Below, piece by piece: positions 37,025-46,240 of a stretch of 64,000 bases of DNA. Both the position numbers and the translations under genes were made by a program. This DNA is from an uncultured Bacteroidales bacterium (GTDB lineage: Bacteria > Bacteroidota > Bacteroidia > Bacteroidales > F082). Every line of letters begins with the position of its first letter. Position 1 is the first letter of the stretch. Where the stretch lies: contig CAMYYD010000003.1 of assembly GCA_947303395.1 (NCBI GenBank), positions 62,001 through 126,000 on the forward strand, read 5' to 3'. Below the pieces are notes generated by a model, which was given only the letters and a program-made list of their open reading frames with translations, ran no database searches and had not been told where the DNA came from.

Positions 37025-38068
37025 TTACTTAATGTGTTTTACAAAATCGTTTGCCCGTCTATATTCCTGTGGATTTCCAATATCAATCCATGTTCCGTTC
37101 AAAGGGAATCGAATCACTCTCTTATTTTGCTCTATCAGCACCTCTATTAAATCGGTAGCATTAAAAACAACATTCTTTGGAATGTATTCCAAGATAGACT
37201 TTCTAATTAGATAGATTCCTGCATTGGCATAATAATCGTATGTAGGTTTTTCTACCAATCCTTTAATATTGCGTCGTTCTTCAAGGTCAAGGATACCATA
37301 TGGAATGCTTACACTATAAGGCACTGCTGCAACAGACATATCTGCATCATGTTCTTTGAAATGCAGATAAAAATCTTCGTAATTGATGTTGGTGAATAAG
37401 TCACTGTTCATTACCAATATGGTATCGTTGAAGAACTGGGGGACAAAGCGTATGCTGCCAATGGTGCCAAGAAATTTTGGCTCTCGTATTGTCTCAACTC
37501 GAACTTCTTTATGAGGCTCACGATAATGCTCTTCTAATTGTTCTCCAAGATAATTGACAGTGACCGAAATATGCTTTACTCCATATGAAATAAGACGATC
37601 TACATTATGGTCGATGATTGCTTTATCACCTACAGGCAACAACGGCTTCGGGGTCTTTTCTGTCAGCGGTCGCAATCGTTCACCCTTTCCTCCTGCCATC
37701 AACACAGCGTCAATAGGAAGAAAATTATGGTATTTAATCAGATTACAAACTCTCACAAAATGATTGTTTGCATCTAAAACCGGAACAAAATAAACCTGTT
37801 TTTCACGAAAAGCTTTAAGCAGCAATGCATCATTCTCTCCTTCTCGGATATACTTAAAGTCGCGATGCATGGCATTGCTTACGCTATCCTCTAACGCAAC
37901 ACCCTTAATTAGCCCACGTCTGATGTCCCCATCAGTCAGAGTACCAACCATATGGTCCTCTTCATCCACCACAAACAATGTCTGCCAATCGTGGGTGTTG
38001 CCATCCAAAGCGATAAGAGCGTCCTTGATTGTGGCTTTTTGATTGATTATGTATTTTTCGGCTGACAT
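37025..38068 (-). CDS. CBS-domain sugar-phosphate nucleotidyltransferase (PtmE-type)
   Basis: 347-aa fusion of a CBS pair (about residues 1-115, with TLTDGDIRRGLI near 44-55) and a nucleotidyltransferase domain (about 120-347: VLMAGGKGERLRPLTEKTPK near 122-141, FNDTILVMNSDLFTNI, GLVEKPTYDYYANAGIYLI, TWIDIGNPQEY). In Campylobacter the enzyme of this layout, PtmE, makes GDP-glucosamine for the GDP-based legionaminic acid pathway. Here it sits in the same cluster as the dehydratase, aminotransferase, NeuB/C/A genes, which supports that role. Gap of 16 bp to the NeuA gene. Confidence 0.82.
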   Translation of the reverse strand: MSAEKYIINQKATIKDALIALDGNTHDWQTLFVVDEEDHMVGTLTDGDIRRGLIKGVALEDSVSNAMHRDFKYIREGENDALLLKAFREKQVYFVPVLDANNHFVRVCNLIKYHNFLPIDAVLMAGGKGERLRPLTEKTPKPLLPVGDKAIIDHNVDRLISYGVKHISVTVNYLGEQLEEHYREPHKEVRVETIREPKFLGTIGSIRFVPQFFNDTILVMNSDLFTNINYEDFYLHFKEHDADMSVAAVPYSVSIPYGILDLEERRNIKGLVEKPTYDYYANAGIYLIRKSILEYIPKNVVFNATDLIEVLIEQNKRVIRFPLNGTWIDIGNPQEYRRANDFVKHIK

Positions 38069-38084
38069 ATTTCTATTGATTATG

Positions 38085-38771
38085 TTATTTTCCTTGTGCT
38101 ATTATGGCTTCAGCCATCTGCCAATCCCACATAGTGTCAAGGTCAAATGACGACAGGTCATCCATTACATACTTTACACGCTTTTGCATCTTGTGCATAT
38201 GGGTGGTCTTCAGCGTTTCAGCATTCATAATATAGATTGCACCATTATATTCATACACCTTTGGTGCATCTTGACGACGGAAGATGTTGCCATCACCCTT
38301 GCACACATGGAGATAGCCCTCGGCATTTTCCTCAAAGACACAATAATATGGGTTGGCTGCGCATTCCTTAACTGACACCACCATATCCACGTAATCATTA
38401 TACATGCCCAAAGCCTCTTTCACTTGCTCAGCCTTGCGGAAAGGCGATGTGTTTTGCAGAAGCACCACCGCGTTATAATGACGGCCTTGCTTTTCATAGA
38501 AATCCAAAGCATGCAACAACACTTCGTAAGTACCCGCTGTGTCGGAAGCCAACTCAGCCGGACGTACAAAAGGCACTTTCAAACCATACTGCTCAACTAC
38601 AGATATAATTTCTGTATCATCGGTTGAGACACAAATATCCTCGTCAGAACAAATGGCACGGGCACAATCGATGGTATAGTATATCAGCGGCTTGCCGTTA
38701 AGCGGTTTGATATTCTTACGAGGAATACCCTTACTACCTCCTCGTGCCGGTATAATGACTAAAGTTTTCAT
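38085..38771 (-). CDS. neuA: CMP-nonulosonate (legionaminate/N-acylneuraminate) cytidylyltransferase
   Basis: 228-aa protein with the NeuA/LegF signature: VIIPARGGSKGIPRKNIKPL at residues 5-24, the CTP-binding P-loop-like arginine-rich loop. It continues with GKPLIYYTIDCARA, CVSTDDTEIISV, LLQNTSPFRK and FDLDTMWDWQMAE (metal-binding D-x-D). It transfers CMP to the nonulosonic acid to make the donor for the transferase. One of seven consecutive genes of the nonulosonate pathway. It shares 38771 with the NeuC stop (1-bp overlap). Confidence 0.92.
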   Translation of the reverse strand: MKTLVIIPARGGSKGIPRKNIKPLNGKPLIYYTIDCARAICSDEDICVSTDDTEIISVVEQYGLKVPFVRPAELASDTAGTYEVLLHALDFYEKQGRHYNAVVLLQNTSPFRKAEQVKEALGMYNDYVDMVVSVKECAANPYYCVFEENAEGYLHVCKGDGNIFRRQDAPKVYEYNGAIYIMNAETLKTTHMHKMQKRVKYVMDDLSSFDLDTMWDWQMAEAIIAQGK

Positions 38772-39934
38772 TATGACAAATCGTAGAAATGTTTCTGTTT
38801 TAATTCTTCCAAAGGATAGGTGCTAATCACCTTGAATATTTCCTCCGAAGTATTATCTTTTTCGTATGGATTATGTGTTTCAGCCGCTTTCATCTTAAAG
38901 GCAGGTGACATAATTACATCTAATCCTCTCAGGATAGAATCCTTATCAGTATCACAATTATAAACGCTGTCAGCCGCCATTCTGCCTTTTTGGCGGTCCC
39001 CAATGTTCAATGTAGGAATACCAAATGAGGGCACCTCTATCAAGCCGCTGGAAGAGTTACCAACAACAGCTCCCGCATATTTCATCACAGAGAGGTATCG
39101 TTTAATACCAAGTGACTTATAGGCAATAGCTCTGTCCGCATTGTTTGCAACAAACGTATTAATAGCATCAACTATTGCTTGCGAACCTGTATCAGAGTTA
39201 GGCATAGTAAAGAACACTCTCAAATCCTTGCGTTCTTCCAAAGCACCAATAAACTCCTTGATGTCTTTTTCTGCAGTATGCTCACCCAAGGTTACCGGAT
39301 GGTAGGTCACCAAAATGGTATTTTCATCCAACTTGAAGTTGACGGATTCTTCCACCTCTTCCTTGCTCATCAACGGAAACTTCTTAATGTTCTCCACACC
39401 AGGTGCTCCTACATAGAACACCCTGTCAGGCTGTTCACCCAATTGAATCACACGCTTTCTATAATCTTCAGTAGAAGTAAAATGCAAGTGACTCATCTTA
39501 GTGATACTATGACGAATAGCATCATCGTAAGCCCCTTCTGTCACTTCTCCCCCATGCAGATGAGCAATGGGAATACGCGCAATCAAAGCAGCCGTTGCAG
39601 CGGCAAGAATCTCGTAACGGTCACCAAGTACAACTAACATATCCGGCTTCAAAGTGTTGTAGGCTTCGGCAAAACCAGAAAGAGCTGTTGCCATTGACTT
39701 AACCGTTGTTACAGCATTGTCCTCAGCGTTCTCATCTATGATAGGTATCTTGCAGTCAATGGTAAAACCATCTTTCTCAATCTCTTGATAGGTATTACCA
39801 TACTTGGGGCTCAGGTGCATATTGGTTGCTATCACCTGCAATTGAGTGTCAGGTGATTCCTGTATCAACCGCATCAGGCGGCATAGCAGGCCATATTCTG
39901 CACGTGTTCCTGTAACAACACAAATCTTTCTCAT
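38771..39934 (-). CDS. neuC: Hydrolysing UDP/GDP-sugar 2-epimerase (NeuC/LegG type)
   Basis: 387-aa protein with the UDP-N-acetylglucosamine 2-epimerase fold: CVVTGTRAEYGLLCRLMRLI at residues 4-23, DMLVVLGDRYEILAAATAAL, AHLHGGEVTEGAYDDAIRHS and VVGNSSSGLIEVPSFGIPTLNIGDRQKGR. The family member in nonulosonate pathways both epimerises and hydrolyses the nucleotide sugar to give the 2,4-diacetamido hexose used by NeuB. The gene overlaps NeuB by 4 bp (ATGA). Substrate (UDP or GDP) cannot be read from sequence, but the PtmE-like gene favours GDP. Confidence 0.9.
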   Translation of the reverse strand: MRKICVVTGTRAEYGLLCRLMRLIQESPDTQLQVIATNMHLSPKYGNTYQEIEKDGFTIDCKIPIIDENAEDNAVTTVKSMATALSGFAEAYNTLKPDMLVVLGDRYEILAAATAALIARIPIAHLHGGEVTEGAYDDAIRHSITKMSHLHFTSTEDYRKRVIQLGEQPDRVFYVGAPGVENIKKFPLMSKEEVEESVNFKLDENTILVTYHPVTLGEHTAEKDIKEFIGALEERKDLRVFFTMPNSDTGSQAIVDAINTFVANNADRAIAYKSLGIKRYLSVMKYAGAVVGNSSSGLIEVPSFGIPTLNIGDRQKGRMAADSVYNCDTDKDSILRGLDVIMSPAFKMKAAETHNPYEKDNTSEEIFKVISTYPLEELKQKHFYDLS

Positions 39935-40944
39935 AGCTCAATCAACTCTTCTTCGTTGAAGTCACGAATTGCATTAGTTCCTATTACCTCTTCCCATTGC
40001 ATCGGTGAGATACCTGTACCAGGTCTCTTCACTGTCAAGTTCTCTTCGGTGAGAAGATCCCCTTTTTTGATGTCTCTGGCTGCAACGATACTCTTTCTCG
40101 CAATGGCAATATTCTTGCGTTCGCTTTCACTCACATGTTTGGTTCCATCACCCCCGACAGCTTTTTCGATATTACGGATGGCACCCACCATTGCCTTCAA
40201 CTCGTCAGGCTCCAAACTGGCTTTGTGGTCAGGGCCTTCCATATTGCGGTCAAGCGTGAAGTGCTTCTCAATTACGGTTGCTCCTAAGGCAACGGCTGCA
40301 ATGGGTACTTCAATGCCTTTGGTATGGTCGCTATAGCCAACCTCAACGCCAAACTCCTCACGAAGCGCATCCATTGCTTTCAGGTTCACATCTTCAAAAG
40401 GCGTAGGGTATTCAGTATTGCAATGGAGCAATATCAGGTTCTCCTTTGACAATCCATTCTTATATAATGCCTCTACAGCTGCTCTTACATCAACCATATC
40501 GCACATTCCTGTGCTTAGAATGGTCTTCTCATTGAAAGCGGCCACACGTTTCAAGAAAGGATAGTTTGTGACCTCACCCGAAGGTATCTTCCACATTCCA
40601 AGGTTGAGAGAATGGAGGTACTCAATACTATCAAAGTCAAAGGCTGTGGAAAAGAACTTGATACCTCTCTCCTGGCAATAGGCAATGAGAACTTCATGGT
40701 CTCCGGGCGACAATTCCAATTTCTTCAACATCTGGTACTGGCTGTCACCTTCTTTTCCAATGTTCTTCTGTTGGTATTCCGCCTGCTTTGCCGCTTTGGT
40801 GACAAGTTTTGAAGCCTTGAAGGTCTGGAACTTGATATAGTCCACACCAGCTTCAACCGCTTTGTCAACCAATTGCTTGGCAAGTTCAATGGAACCATTG
40901 TGGTTCACACCAGCCTCTGCTATGATAATTGTATGTTCTGTCAT
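39931..40944 (-). CDS. neuB: Nonulosonic (legionaminic/neuraminic) acid synthase
   Basis: 337-aa NeuB-family enzyme condensing a 6-carbon amino sugar with phosphoenolpyruvate. Motifs: IIIAEAGVNHNGS at 6-18, DYIKFQTFKASKLVTK near 34-50, GMWKIPSGEVTNYPFL near 116-131, LLHCNTEYPTP, EVGYSDHTKGIEVPIAAVALGATVIEKHFTLDR, then the C-terminal SAF (antifreeze-like) domain with RKSIVAARDIKKGDLLTEENLTVKRPGTGI. Length is typical of the family. Between the acyltransferase 3 and NeuC genes. Confidence 0.93.
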   Translation of the reverse strand: MTEHTIIIAEAGVNHNGSIELAKQLVDKAVEAGVDYIKFQTFKASKLVTKAAKQAEYQQKNIGKEGDSQYQMLKKLELSPGDHEVLIAYCQERGIKFFSTAFDFDSIEYLHSLNLGMWKIPSGEVTNYPFLKRVAAFNEKTILSTGMCDMVDVRAAVEALYKNGLSKENLILLHCNTEYPTPFEDVNLKAMDALREEFGVEVGYSDHTKGIEVPIAAVALGATVIEKHFTLDRNMEGPDHKASLEPDELKAMVGAIRNIEKAVGGDGTKHVSESERKNIAIARKSIVAARDIKKGDLLTEENLTVKRPGTGISPMQWEEVIGTNAIRDFNEEELIEL

Positions 40945-41928
40945 TTTGCTTTTACTCTAAAAATCCTATTATTAATACGATTAAATACAATCCCACACAC
41001 AATGGAGATAATCCATACGACCAATATACTAATAACTCTTGGCATGTGTATGAAACCTCTAGCGTAACAAACGCACATTTGCACAAGGAATATTTCGTAT
41101 GATGATTTAGCCAACTCTTTTATACAACGATTAATCCATTCTGTCTTATGAAATCTTTGCCATATTATATTTAGCAGATAGACAAGACCGTTTGCACAGA
41201 AATAATAGCATGGCCATCGGTGGAAAGTCCAAGCTGTATTGAAGAACCAAGGCTCATTATTAATATGGAAATACACTGCAACATACTCGAAATAAATTAT
41301 GGCCAATGCGCTTACCATAGATAGGATGACCATCTTCCTGTTTAGGGTTATCCCGTCTTTCACCCAAAACCATCCGAGAAGTATTAGGAACAAATACCTT
41401 ATAGCCAATAATCTGTAAAGCCATCCAGGCAGTTCTATAAAGGAACACAACACTTCCAAACCTTCGGCAATTATTAAGAAAAAACATATCAATTGTTTTC
41501 TATTGAGTCCATTAATCACCAATCGAAAGCAAGGAAGAAGCAAAGCTATTTGAATATAAATGATTGGGAAATAGGAGCCTGGCCCGTACCCCCCCCCCAT
41601 TTAATAATCCTTTGATTACCAATTGCTTATATTCGCAATCCGTATTGATAAAACATAAAGCGAAAAACTCTAAAAGCCCAATAATCACAAATGGAAATAG
41701 TACTCTCTGAATTAGTTTTTTTATGTTAAGCCTTGTTCCTTCTTTCTTGTAGAAATGAAATGTTTGAATTAAGATGAATAGTGGAACCTGCATACCAGCC
41801 CACAAACCGTATCCCAAGTAAGTAACTGGTAAAGTATGACCTATCAACACGCATATTATCGCGTAAGCCTTGATAAAATCAATGAAAGGGTCATATCCAG
41901 ACCTATTAAATTGGATTACGGTTTTCAT
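40941..41928 (-). pseudogene. Acyltransferase 3 (OafA-like) gene frameshifted at a G10 tract; candidate phase-variable
   Basis: Two halves in different frames: 41928-41512 encodes the N-terminal part with FIDFIKAYAIICVLIGHTLPV (the conserved acyltransferase-3 start with the D-x-x-K and catalytic His), and 41600-40941 encodes the multi-helix rest starting MGGGYGPGSYFPI. They join at a run of ten G (plus 41589-41598). In the sequenced state the first frame reads NGGGVRARLL and stops 25 residues later. Nine or twelve G would read NGGG(G)YGPGSYF and give one protein of about 328 residues, the usual family length. It would O-acylate a sugar in the nonulosonate-containing unit. Probably OFF by slippage, not a decayed gene, since both halves are otherwise intact. 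An assembly error in the homopolymer is the main alternative. Confidence 0.85.
41589..41598 (-). repeat. Poly-G10 tract in acyltransferase gene
   Basis: Ten C on the plus strand (ten G on the coding strand). The two ORFs of the acyltransferase join exactly at this run, and a change of one base restores the full-length frame. This is the classical shape of a slipped-strand phase-variation switch. Confidence 0.85.
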
Positions 41929-42563
41929 TTTACTTTGAATTTGATCATAGCAGGATTTCCAGAATAAATACCTTTCTCACTAATTGACTTCCTTACAAAA
42001 GAACCAGCACTCACTATGATATCATCGCCTACAGAGATGCAATTTGCCAGCACAGACTGGCTTCCGATAAAGCATCTTTCGCCAACCTTACATTCTCCAT
42101 TCACCATAGTTCCTGTAGAAATGTGACAGTGGTCGCCTATCTCTGCATCATGTTCAATGTTGGTTGCCGTGTTCAGAATAACATTCTTTCCTATCTTTGC
42201 ACCGGCATTCACAAATGCTTGGTGAAGAACTACTGTACCTTCTCCCAAAGTAGCATACTTCGAAACGTATGCGGTTGAAGCCACTATAGTTGCCAGTTTA
42301 CCACCAGCCTCTTTTATCTTGTTGTAAAGCTTGATACGGATAGTTGGATCTTTAATAAAACCGACAGTTATAACAAATTCTGCTTTATCAACGTAAGCAG
42401 GTATGTCATCATCCGTTCCAATCACTTTAGTAGAGAGTATTTCTTTCCCTACTTCTTCGGGCATATCGAGCACACCAAGAATGCTATAACCAGTACTCTC
42501 AGCAGCCTCAATCACTGACTTGCAGTGGCCGCCTCCTCCAACAAGAATTAAAGGTTTTCTCAT
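41925..42563 (-). CDS. NeuD-family sugar O/N-acetyltransferase (LegH-type)
   Basis: 212-aa protein with an N-terminal Rossmann-like nucleotide-sugar-binding region (PLILVGGGGHCKSVIEAAES) and a C-terminal left-handed beta-helix made of hexapeptide repeats (about 100-205: AYVSKYATLGEGTVVLHQAFVNAGAKIGKNVILNTATNIEHDAEIGDHCHISTG…). His in NIEHDAEIGDH is the expected catalytic base. In legionaminic pathways the enzyme of this type acetylates the 4-amino group made by LegC. It lies next to LegC (8 bp gap) and overlaps the acyltransferase start by 4 bp. Confidence 0.85.
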   Translation of the reverse strand: MRKPLILVGGGGHCKSVIEAAESTGYSILGVLDMPEEVGKEILSTKVIGTDDDIPAYVDKAEFVITVGFIKDPTIRIKLYNKIKEAGGKLATIVASTAYVSKYATLGEGTVVLHQAFVNAGAKIGKNVILNTATNIEHDAEIGDHCHISTGTMVNGECKVGERCFIGSQSVLANCISVGDDIIVSAGSFVRKSISEKGIYSGNPAMIKFKVK

Positions 42564-42571
42564 AGCTCAAT

Positions 42572-43717
42572 TTATAAGCAACGTACAGAACTTGGAATAT
42601 TAACCACTCTGTCTGCAAACCAGATAGTATTCTCCAAACTATCGTGCAGGCAATGCTCGAACATGGGCAGACGATTCATCAACTCCCAAATAGGACGGGT
42701 CATTACGCCATTGTCGTTGGTTTCTTGAAGGAATTCCAATTGTTTGTCATGGTCAGGCAGAATCACCACATTGAGCCAATAGTTAGAGAAACTGTTTTCA
42801 GGCTCGGTGAAGAAGTCTATACCATCTACGTTTTTGAAGTACTCAGCGTAGGCAGCAGCTGTTGCACGCTTGTCTGCAATATATTCATCCAAATGCTCCA
42901 ATTGGGCGCAACCTAGGGCTGCATTGATGTTGGGCATACGATAGTTGTAGCCAATATGGTCATGCTTGAACTCCCAACGATGCGGAACTTTGGCTTGGGT
43001 GGTGAGATGTTTTGCCAACGCGCCAAGTTCTTCGTCCATAAAAAGGAGCATACCTCCACCACCTGTGGTAATGGTCTTGTTACCATTGAAGCTTAAGGCA
43101 CCAACGATACCAAACAACCCGGTGTGTATTCCTTTGTACTTGCTCCCAACACTCTCAGCAGCATCTTCCACCAACTCAATATGCCATTCTGCACAGATGG
43201 CTGCCAATTCTTCGATGCGCACAGGATGACCAAAAGTGTGCATCGGCACACAGGCCTTGACTCTGCGACCTGTGTGCTTATCATAGCACTGGCCATTCTT
43301 GATTTCAGCATTTTTTACAAGCCATTCCTTCACTGCATCAGGAGAAAGACCCATTGTACTCTTATCCACATCGATGAAGACCGGGTGAGCTCCGATGTAG
43401 CTTATGGCATTACAAGTGGCAATGAAAGTGAGCGCCTGGGTAAGGACTTCATCATCGCGTTCTACACCCACCAACATCATGGCCATGTGGAGTGCGTTTG
43501 TACCACTCACACAGACAACCGCACGTTTGGCCCCCGTGTAAGCAGCCATATCTTTCTCAAAACGATCAACAAACTTACCCACGCTGCTTACAAAGGTAGT
43601 GTCGATGCACTCGTTTAAGAATTTCTTTTCGTTGCCGATGAATTTTGGCACCGAAAGAGGGGTAAACTCTTGATTACCATAGAGTTCTTTGATAAATTTT
43701 ATAGTTTTCTCGTACAT
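42572..43717 (-). CDS. legC: LegC-family PLP-dependent sugar aminotransferase
   Basis: 381-aa DegT/DnrJ/EryC1-fold enzyme. It shows the pyridoxal-phosphate lysine in GALSFNGNKTITTGGGGMLLF, the VEDAAESVGSKYKG segment, VCVSGTNALHMAMMLVGV and HIGYNYRMPNINAALGCAQL. The N-terminal LSVPKFIGNEKKFLNECIDTTFVSSVGKFVDRFEKDMAAY opening is typical of the LegC subgroup. It adds the 4-amino group to the 4-keto sugar produced by the dehydratase. Six bp separate it from the dehydratase stop. Good match to the legionaminic-type pathway. Confidence 0.9.
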   Translation of the reverse strand: MYEKTIKFIKELYGNQEFTPLSVPKFIGNEKKFLNECIDTTFVSSVGKFVDRFEKDMAAYTGAKRAVVCVSGTNALHMAMMLVGVERDDEVLTQALTFIATCNAISYIGAHPVFIDVDKSTMGLSPDAVKEWLVKNAEIKNGQCYDKHTGRRVKACVPMHTFGHPVRIEELAAICAEWHIELVEDAAESVGSKYKGIHTGLFGIVGALSFNGNKTITTGGGGMLLFMDEELGALAKHLTTQAKVPHRWEFKHDHIGYNYRMPNINAALGCAQLEHLDEYIADKRATAAAYAEYFKNVDGIDFFTEPENSFSNYWLNVVILPDHDKQLEFLQETNDNGVMTRPIWELMNRLPMFEHCLHDSLENTIWFADRVVNIPSSVRCL

Positions 43718-43723
43718 AAAGTT

Positions 43724-44932
43724 TTACATCTTCTGGTCCAAATTCTTCCCTTTTTCTTCATGTTCGAAGTTCGGGATAAACTCCTTAATAGCCTCCACTA
43801 CCTGTACCTTGGTAAAATCATCCTTGGCAAAGATGGCTTCCAATTTCTCAAAGAAAGCATTAACATTGGCCATGTTGTGGCGAGTGGTTTGCTCCACTAC
43901 ACCAAGAGCTTGGAAGCGTTGCATGTCAATCTTTTCGCCAGGAACGTAAAACTCTTCATAGGCTTTCTCGCCTGTAGTATCGCTTGTGAAATAAACCACA
44001 GGGTACGTGTCACTGTCGTACGACATCTGATGAGCGTAACGCTTAGCTTCCACATCGTTGACACATTCTTTTTTTTGGAATCCTTCCGACTTCACAAAGT
44101 CATCACAGATGGCACTGAAAGTGAGCATTTGGTCTTCGCCCAACTTCGGGAAGAAGACCTCGCCGCCATTGCCCAAGATGCAAGCCAACATACAGATTTG
44201 TCCGCTTTCTTCAGGCGAGACAAAGTAACGTTTTACATCGTTGGGCGCAGCCAAGGGTTGTTTCTTCTGCAAGCGATGTAACCAACCATCGGGTAAGGAG
44301 CCATTACTGAAAGCCACATTAGCAAAACGAGCCGTAGTCACTTTGAACTTGTCGTTATAGGCCATCACCAAGTCCTCCATAATGCGCTTGCTGGCACCCA
44401 TAATGTTAACGGGATTGGCCGCTTTGTCAGTACTCACACAGAAGAAATGCTTGGGTGGAAACTCGCAAAGTAAGTCCATCAGCCGCTTGGCTTTGATGTC
44501 GTTATTTTCAATCAAAGCTTGGACAGAATATTTATCCTTCTCGCTACGCACATGCTTATGTGCAGAGAAGTTGGCTACGATGTCGAAGCCCTTCTCTTCC
44601 CTAAAGATTCTTGTGAAAATCGGGTCAGCAAAATTGAGTGTATAAGCACGGTACTCCTGCGGCACAAATAGTCCTTCAGTAGAACGAATATCGCGAGTCA
44701 GTTCAGCCAGTCCATTCTCATTAAGGTCGATGACAACAAGTTTGTCAGGTCTAAACCGCAACACGGCTTTGATAAACGAAGAACCGATGCTACCAGCACC
44801 GCCGATAACACACACCGACTTGCCTTCTATTTCTTGCGTTAGCCGCGTAGCATTGGCCAGAATATCGCCCTTAAACATGCTTGAGGGACGATGAGTGACA
44901 CTATCAGCAATGAATTTTTCAAGGTTGAACAT
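43724..44932 (-). CDS. legB: Nucleotide-sugar 4,6-dehydratase (LegB/CapD-like)
   Basis: 402-aa SDR enzyme of the soluble CapD/FlaA1-like type: the Rossmann loop VIGGAGSIGSSFIKAVL near 42-58, D-L-N-E-N (VIDLNENGLAEL) for NAD binding, CVSTDKAANPVNIMGASKRIMEDL with the catalytic M/K region, and ANVAFSNGSLPDGWLHRL. It makes the 4-keto-6-deoxy sugar that begins nonulosonate synthesis. The C-terminal ~90 residues with VVYFTSDTTGEKAYEEFYV are typical of this subgroup. It starts 4 bp after the TviB-type dehydrogenase stop. The exact nucleotide (UDP or GDP) is uncertain. Confidence 0.88.
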   Translation of the reverse strand: MFNLEKFIADSVTHRPSSMFKGDILANATRLTQEIEGKSVCVIGGAGSIGSSFIKAVLRFRPDKLVVIDLNENGLAELTRDIRSTEGLFVPQEYRAYTLNFADPIFTRIFREEKGFDIVANFSAHKHVRSEKDKYSVQALIENNDIKAKRLMDLLCEFPPKHFFCVSTDKAANPVNIMGASKRIMEDLVMAYNDKFKVTTARFANVAFSNGSLPDGWLHRLQKKQPLAAPNDVKRYFVSPEESGQICMLACILGNGGEVFFPKLGEDQMLTFSAICDDFVKSEGFQKKECVNDVEAKRYAHQMSYDSDTYPVVYFTSDTTGEKAYEEFYVPGEKIDMQRFQALGVVEQTTRHNMANVNAFFEKLEAIFAKDDFTKVQVVEAIKEFIPNFEHEEKGKNLDQKM

Positions 44933-44935
44933 AGT

Positions 44936-46204
44936 TTATAATCTTCCGTCTACGATACTTCTATCCAACGTACACTTCACATCAAAAATGACGTGCTTTT
45001 CCTTTAGCAGAGCAGGTACGTCAAGACCTTCAAACTTCTTGTGAGCAACAGCGGCAATAGCAGCATCAAACTTCTGAGTGGGCAGCTCGTTCACAACCTT
45101 GATACCATATTCATGCTCCACAATAGCAGGATTTGCCCACGGGTCGTAAACGGTTATATTGAGGTTATACTCTTTCAAAGCCTTGTAGATGTCAATGACC
45201 TTGGTGTTGCGAACATCGGGACAGTTCTCCTTGAAAGTGAAACCAAGAATGAGGATGTTGCTATTCAGCACTTGAATGCCTTTCTTCAGCATAAGTTTGA
45301 TGGTCTCGGTGGCAACATATTCGCCCATTCCATCGTTCATACGACGACCGGCGAGGATAATTTCAGGGTTGTAGCCATGACGCTGGGCGCATTGTGCAAG
45401 ATAATAGGGGTCAACACCGATGCAGTGGCCACCTACCAAACCCGGACGAAATGGCAGAAAGTTCCACTTGGTTCCAGCAGCTTCCAATACGTCCAATGTA
45501 TCGATGCCCATCTTATTAAAGATCTTACTCAACTCGTTCACGAAAGCGATGTTGATGTCACGCTGTGAGTTCTCAATCACCTTGGCAGCCTCGGCAACCT
45601 TCATAGTCGGGGCAAGATGAGTTCCGGCTGTAATCACACTGCTGTAAACTTCGTTGATGTACTTTCCGATCTCGGGTGTCGAACCAGAAGTCACTTTTTT
45701 GATATGCTCCACGGTGTGCTGCTTGTCACCTGGGTTGATACGCTCAGGGCTGTAGCCACCGTAAAAGTCAACGTTCATTTTCAGACCACTGACTTTTTCG
45801 ACAACAGGGATGCACTCATCTTCGGTAACGCCAGGATAGACGGTAGATTCGTAAACCACCACGTCACCTTTACCAATAACCTTGCCAACAGTGGTGCTTG
45901 CACCTACCAAAGGAGTGAGGTCAGGATTATTATCGCTATCGACAGGTGTAGGAACAGCCACGATGTAGAAGTTGCAATCCTTGATTTTATCTATATCGCT
46001 GGTGCAAATAAAGCCATGGTTCTTGATGGCATCTTGCAGCAACTCGTCAGCTACTTCGAGGGTAGCATCATGACCAGCCATCAAAGCATCGCAACGCTTT
46101 TGGTTCATGTCAAAACCCACAGTCGGGTATTTTGTTGAGAAAAGGCGTGCAAGCGGAAGACCCACATAGCCTAAGCCTATAACGCATATTTTTGTGTCTT
46201 TCAT
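44936..46204 (-). CDS. UDP-N-acetylhexosamine 6-dehydrogenase (TviB/WbpO type)
   Basis: 422-aa nucleotide-sugar dehydrogenase. NAD-binding ICVIGLGYVGLPLARLFSTKYP at the N-terminus, YIVAVPTPVD and VVYESTVYPGVTEDECIPV in the middle, the catalytic Cys in GGHCIGVDPYYLAQ near 256-269, and a C-terminal UDP-binding domain with ILILGFTFKENCPDVRNTKVIDI. It closely resembles the group that oxidises UDP-GlcNAc or UDP-GalNAc to the uronic acid. The adjacent WbpP/TviC-like epimerase (46241-47212) makes UDP-N-acetylgalactosaminuronic acid the likely product (inference). Confidence 0.88.
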   Translation of the reverse strand: MKDTKICVIGLGYVGLPLARLFSTKYPTVGFDMNQKRCDALMAGHDATLEVADELLQDAIKNHGFICTSDIDKIKDCNFYIVAVPTPVDSDNNPDLTPLVGASTTVGKVIGKGDVVVYESTVYPGVTEDECIPVVEKVSGLKMNVDFYGGYSPERINPGDKQHTVEHIKKVTSGSTPEIGKYINEVYSSVITAGTHLAPTMKVAEAAKVIENSQRDINIAFVNELSKIFNKMGIDTLDVLEAAGTKWNFLPFRPGLVGGHCIGVDPYYLAQCAQRHGYNPEIILAGRRMNDGMGEYVATETIKLMLKKGIQVLNSNILILGFTFKENCPDVRNTKVIDIYKALKEYNLNITVYDPWANPAIVEHEYGIKVVNELPTQKFDAAIAAVAHKKFEGLDVPALLKEKHVIFDVKCTLDRSIVDGRL

Positions 46205-46240
46205 AATTTATTTTTATTGATTATTCTATAATTCTGTTTT

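Noticed and set aside
43124-45568. Several plus-strand frames of 150-200 codons over legC, legB and the TviB-type gene
   Set aside because: All are antisense shadows of conserved enzymes; no signal peptide, motif or promoter supports them.
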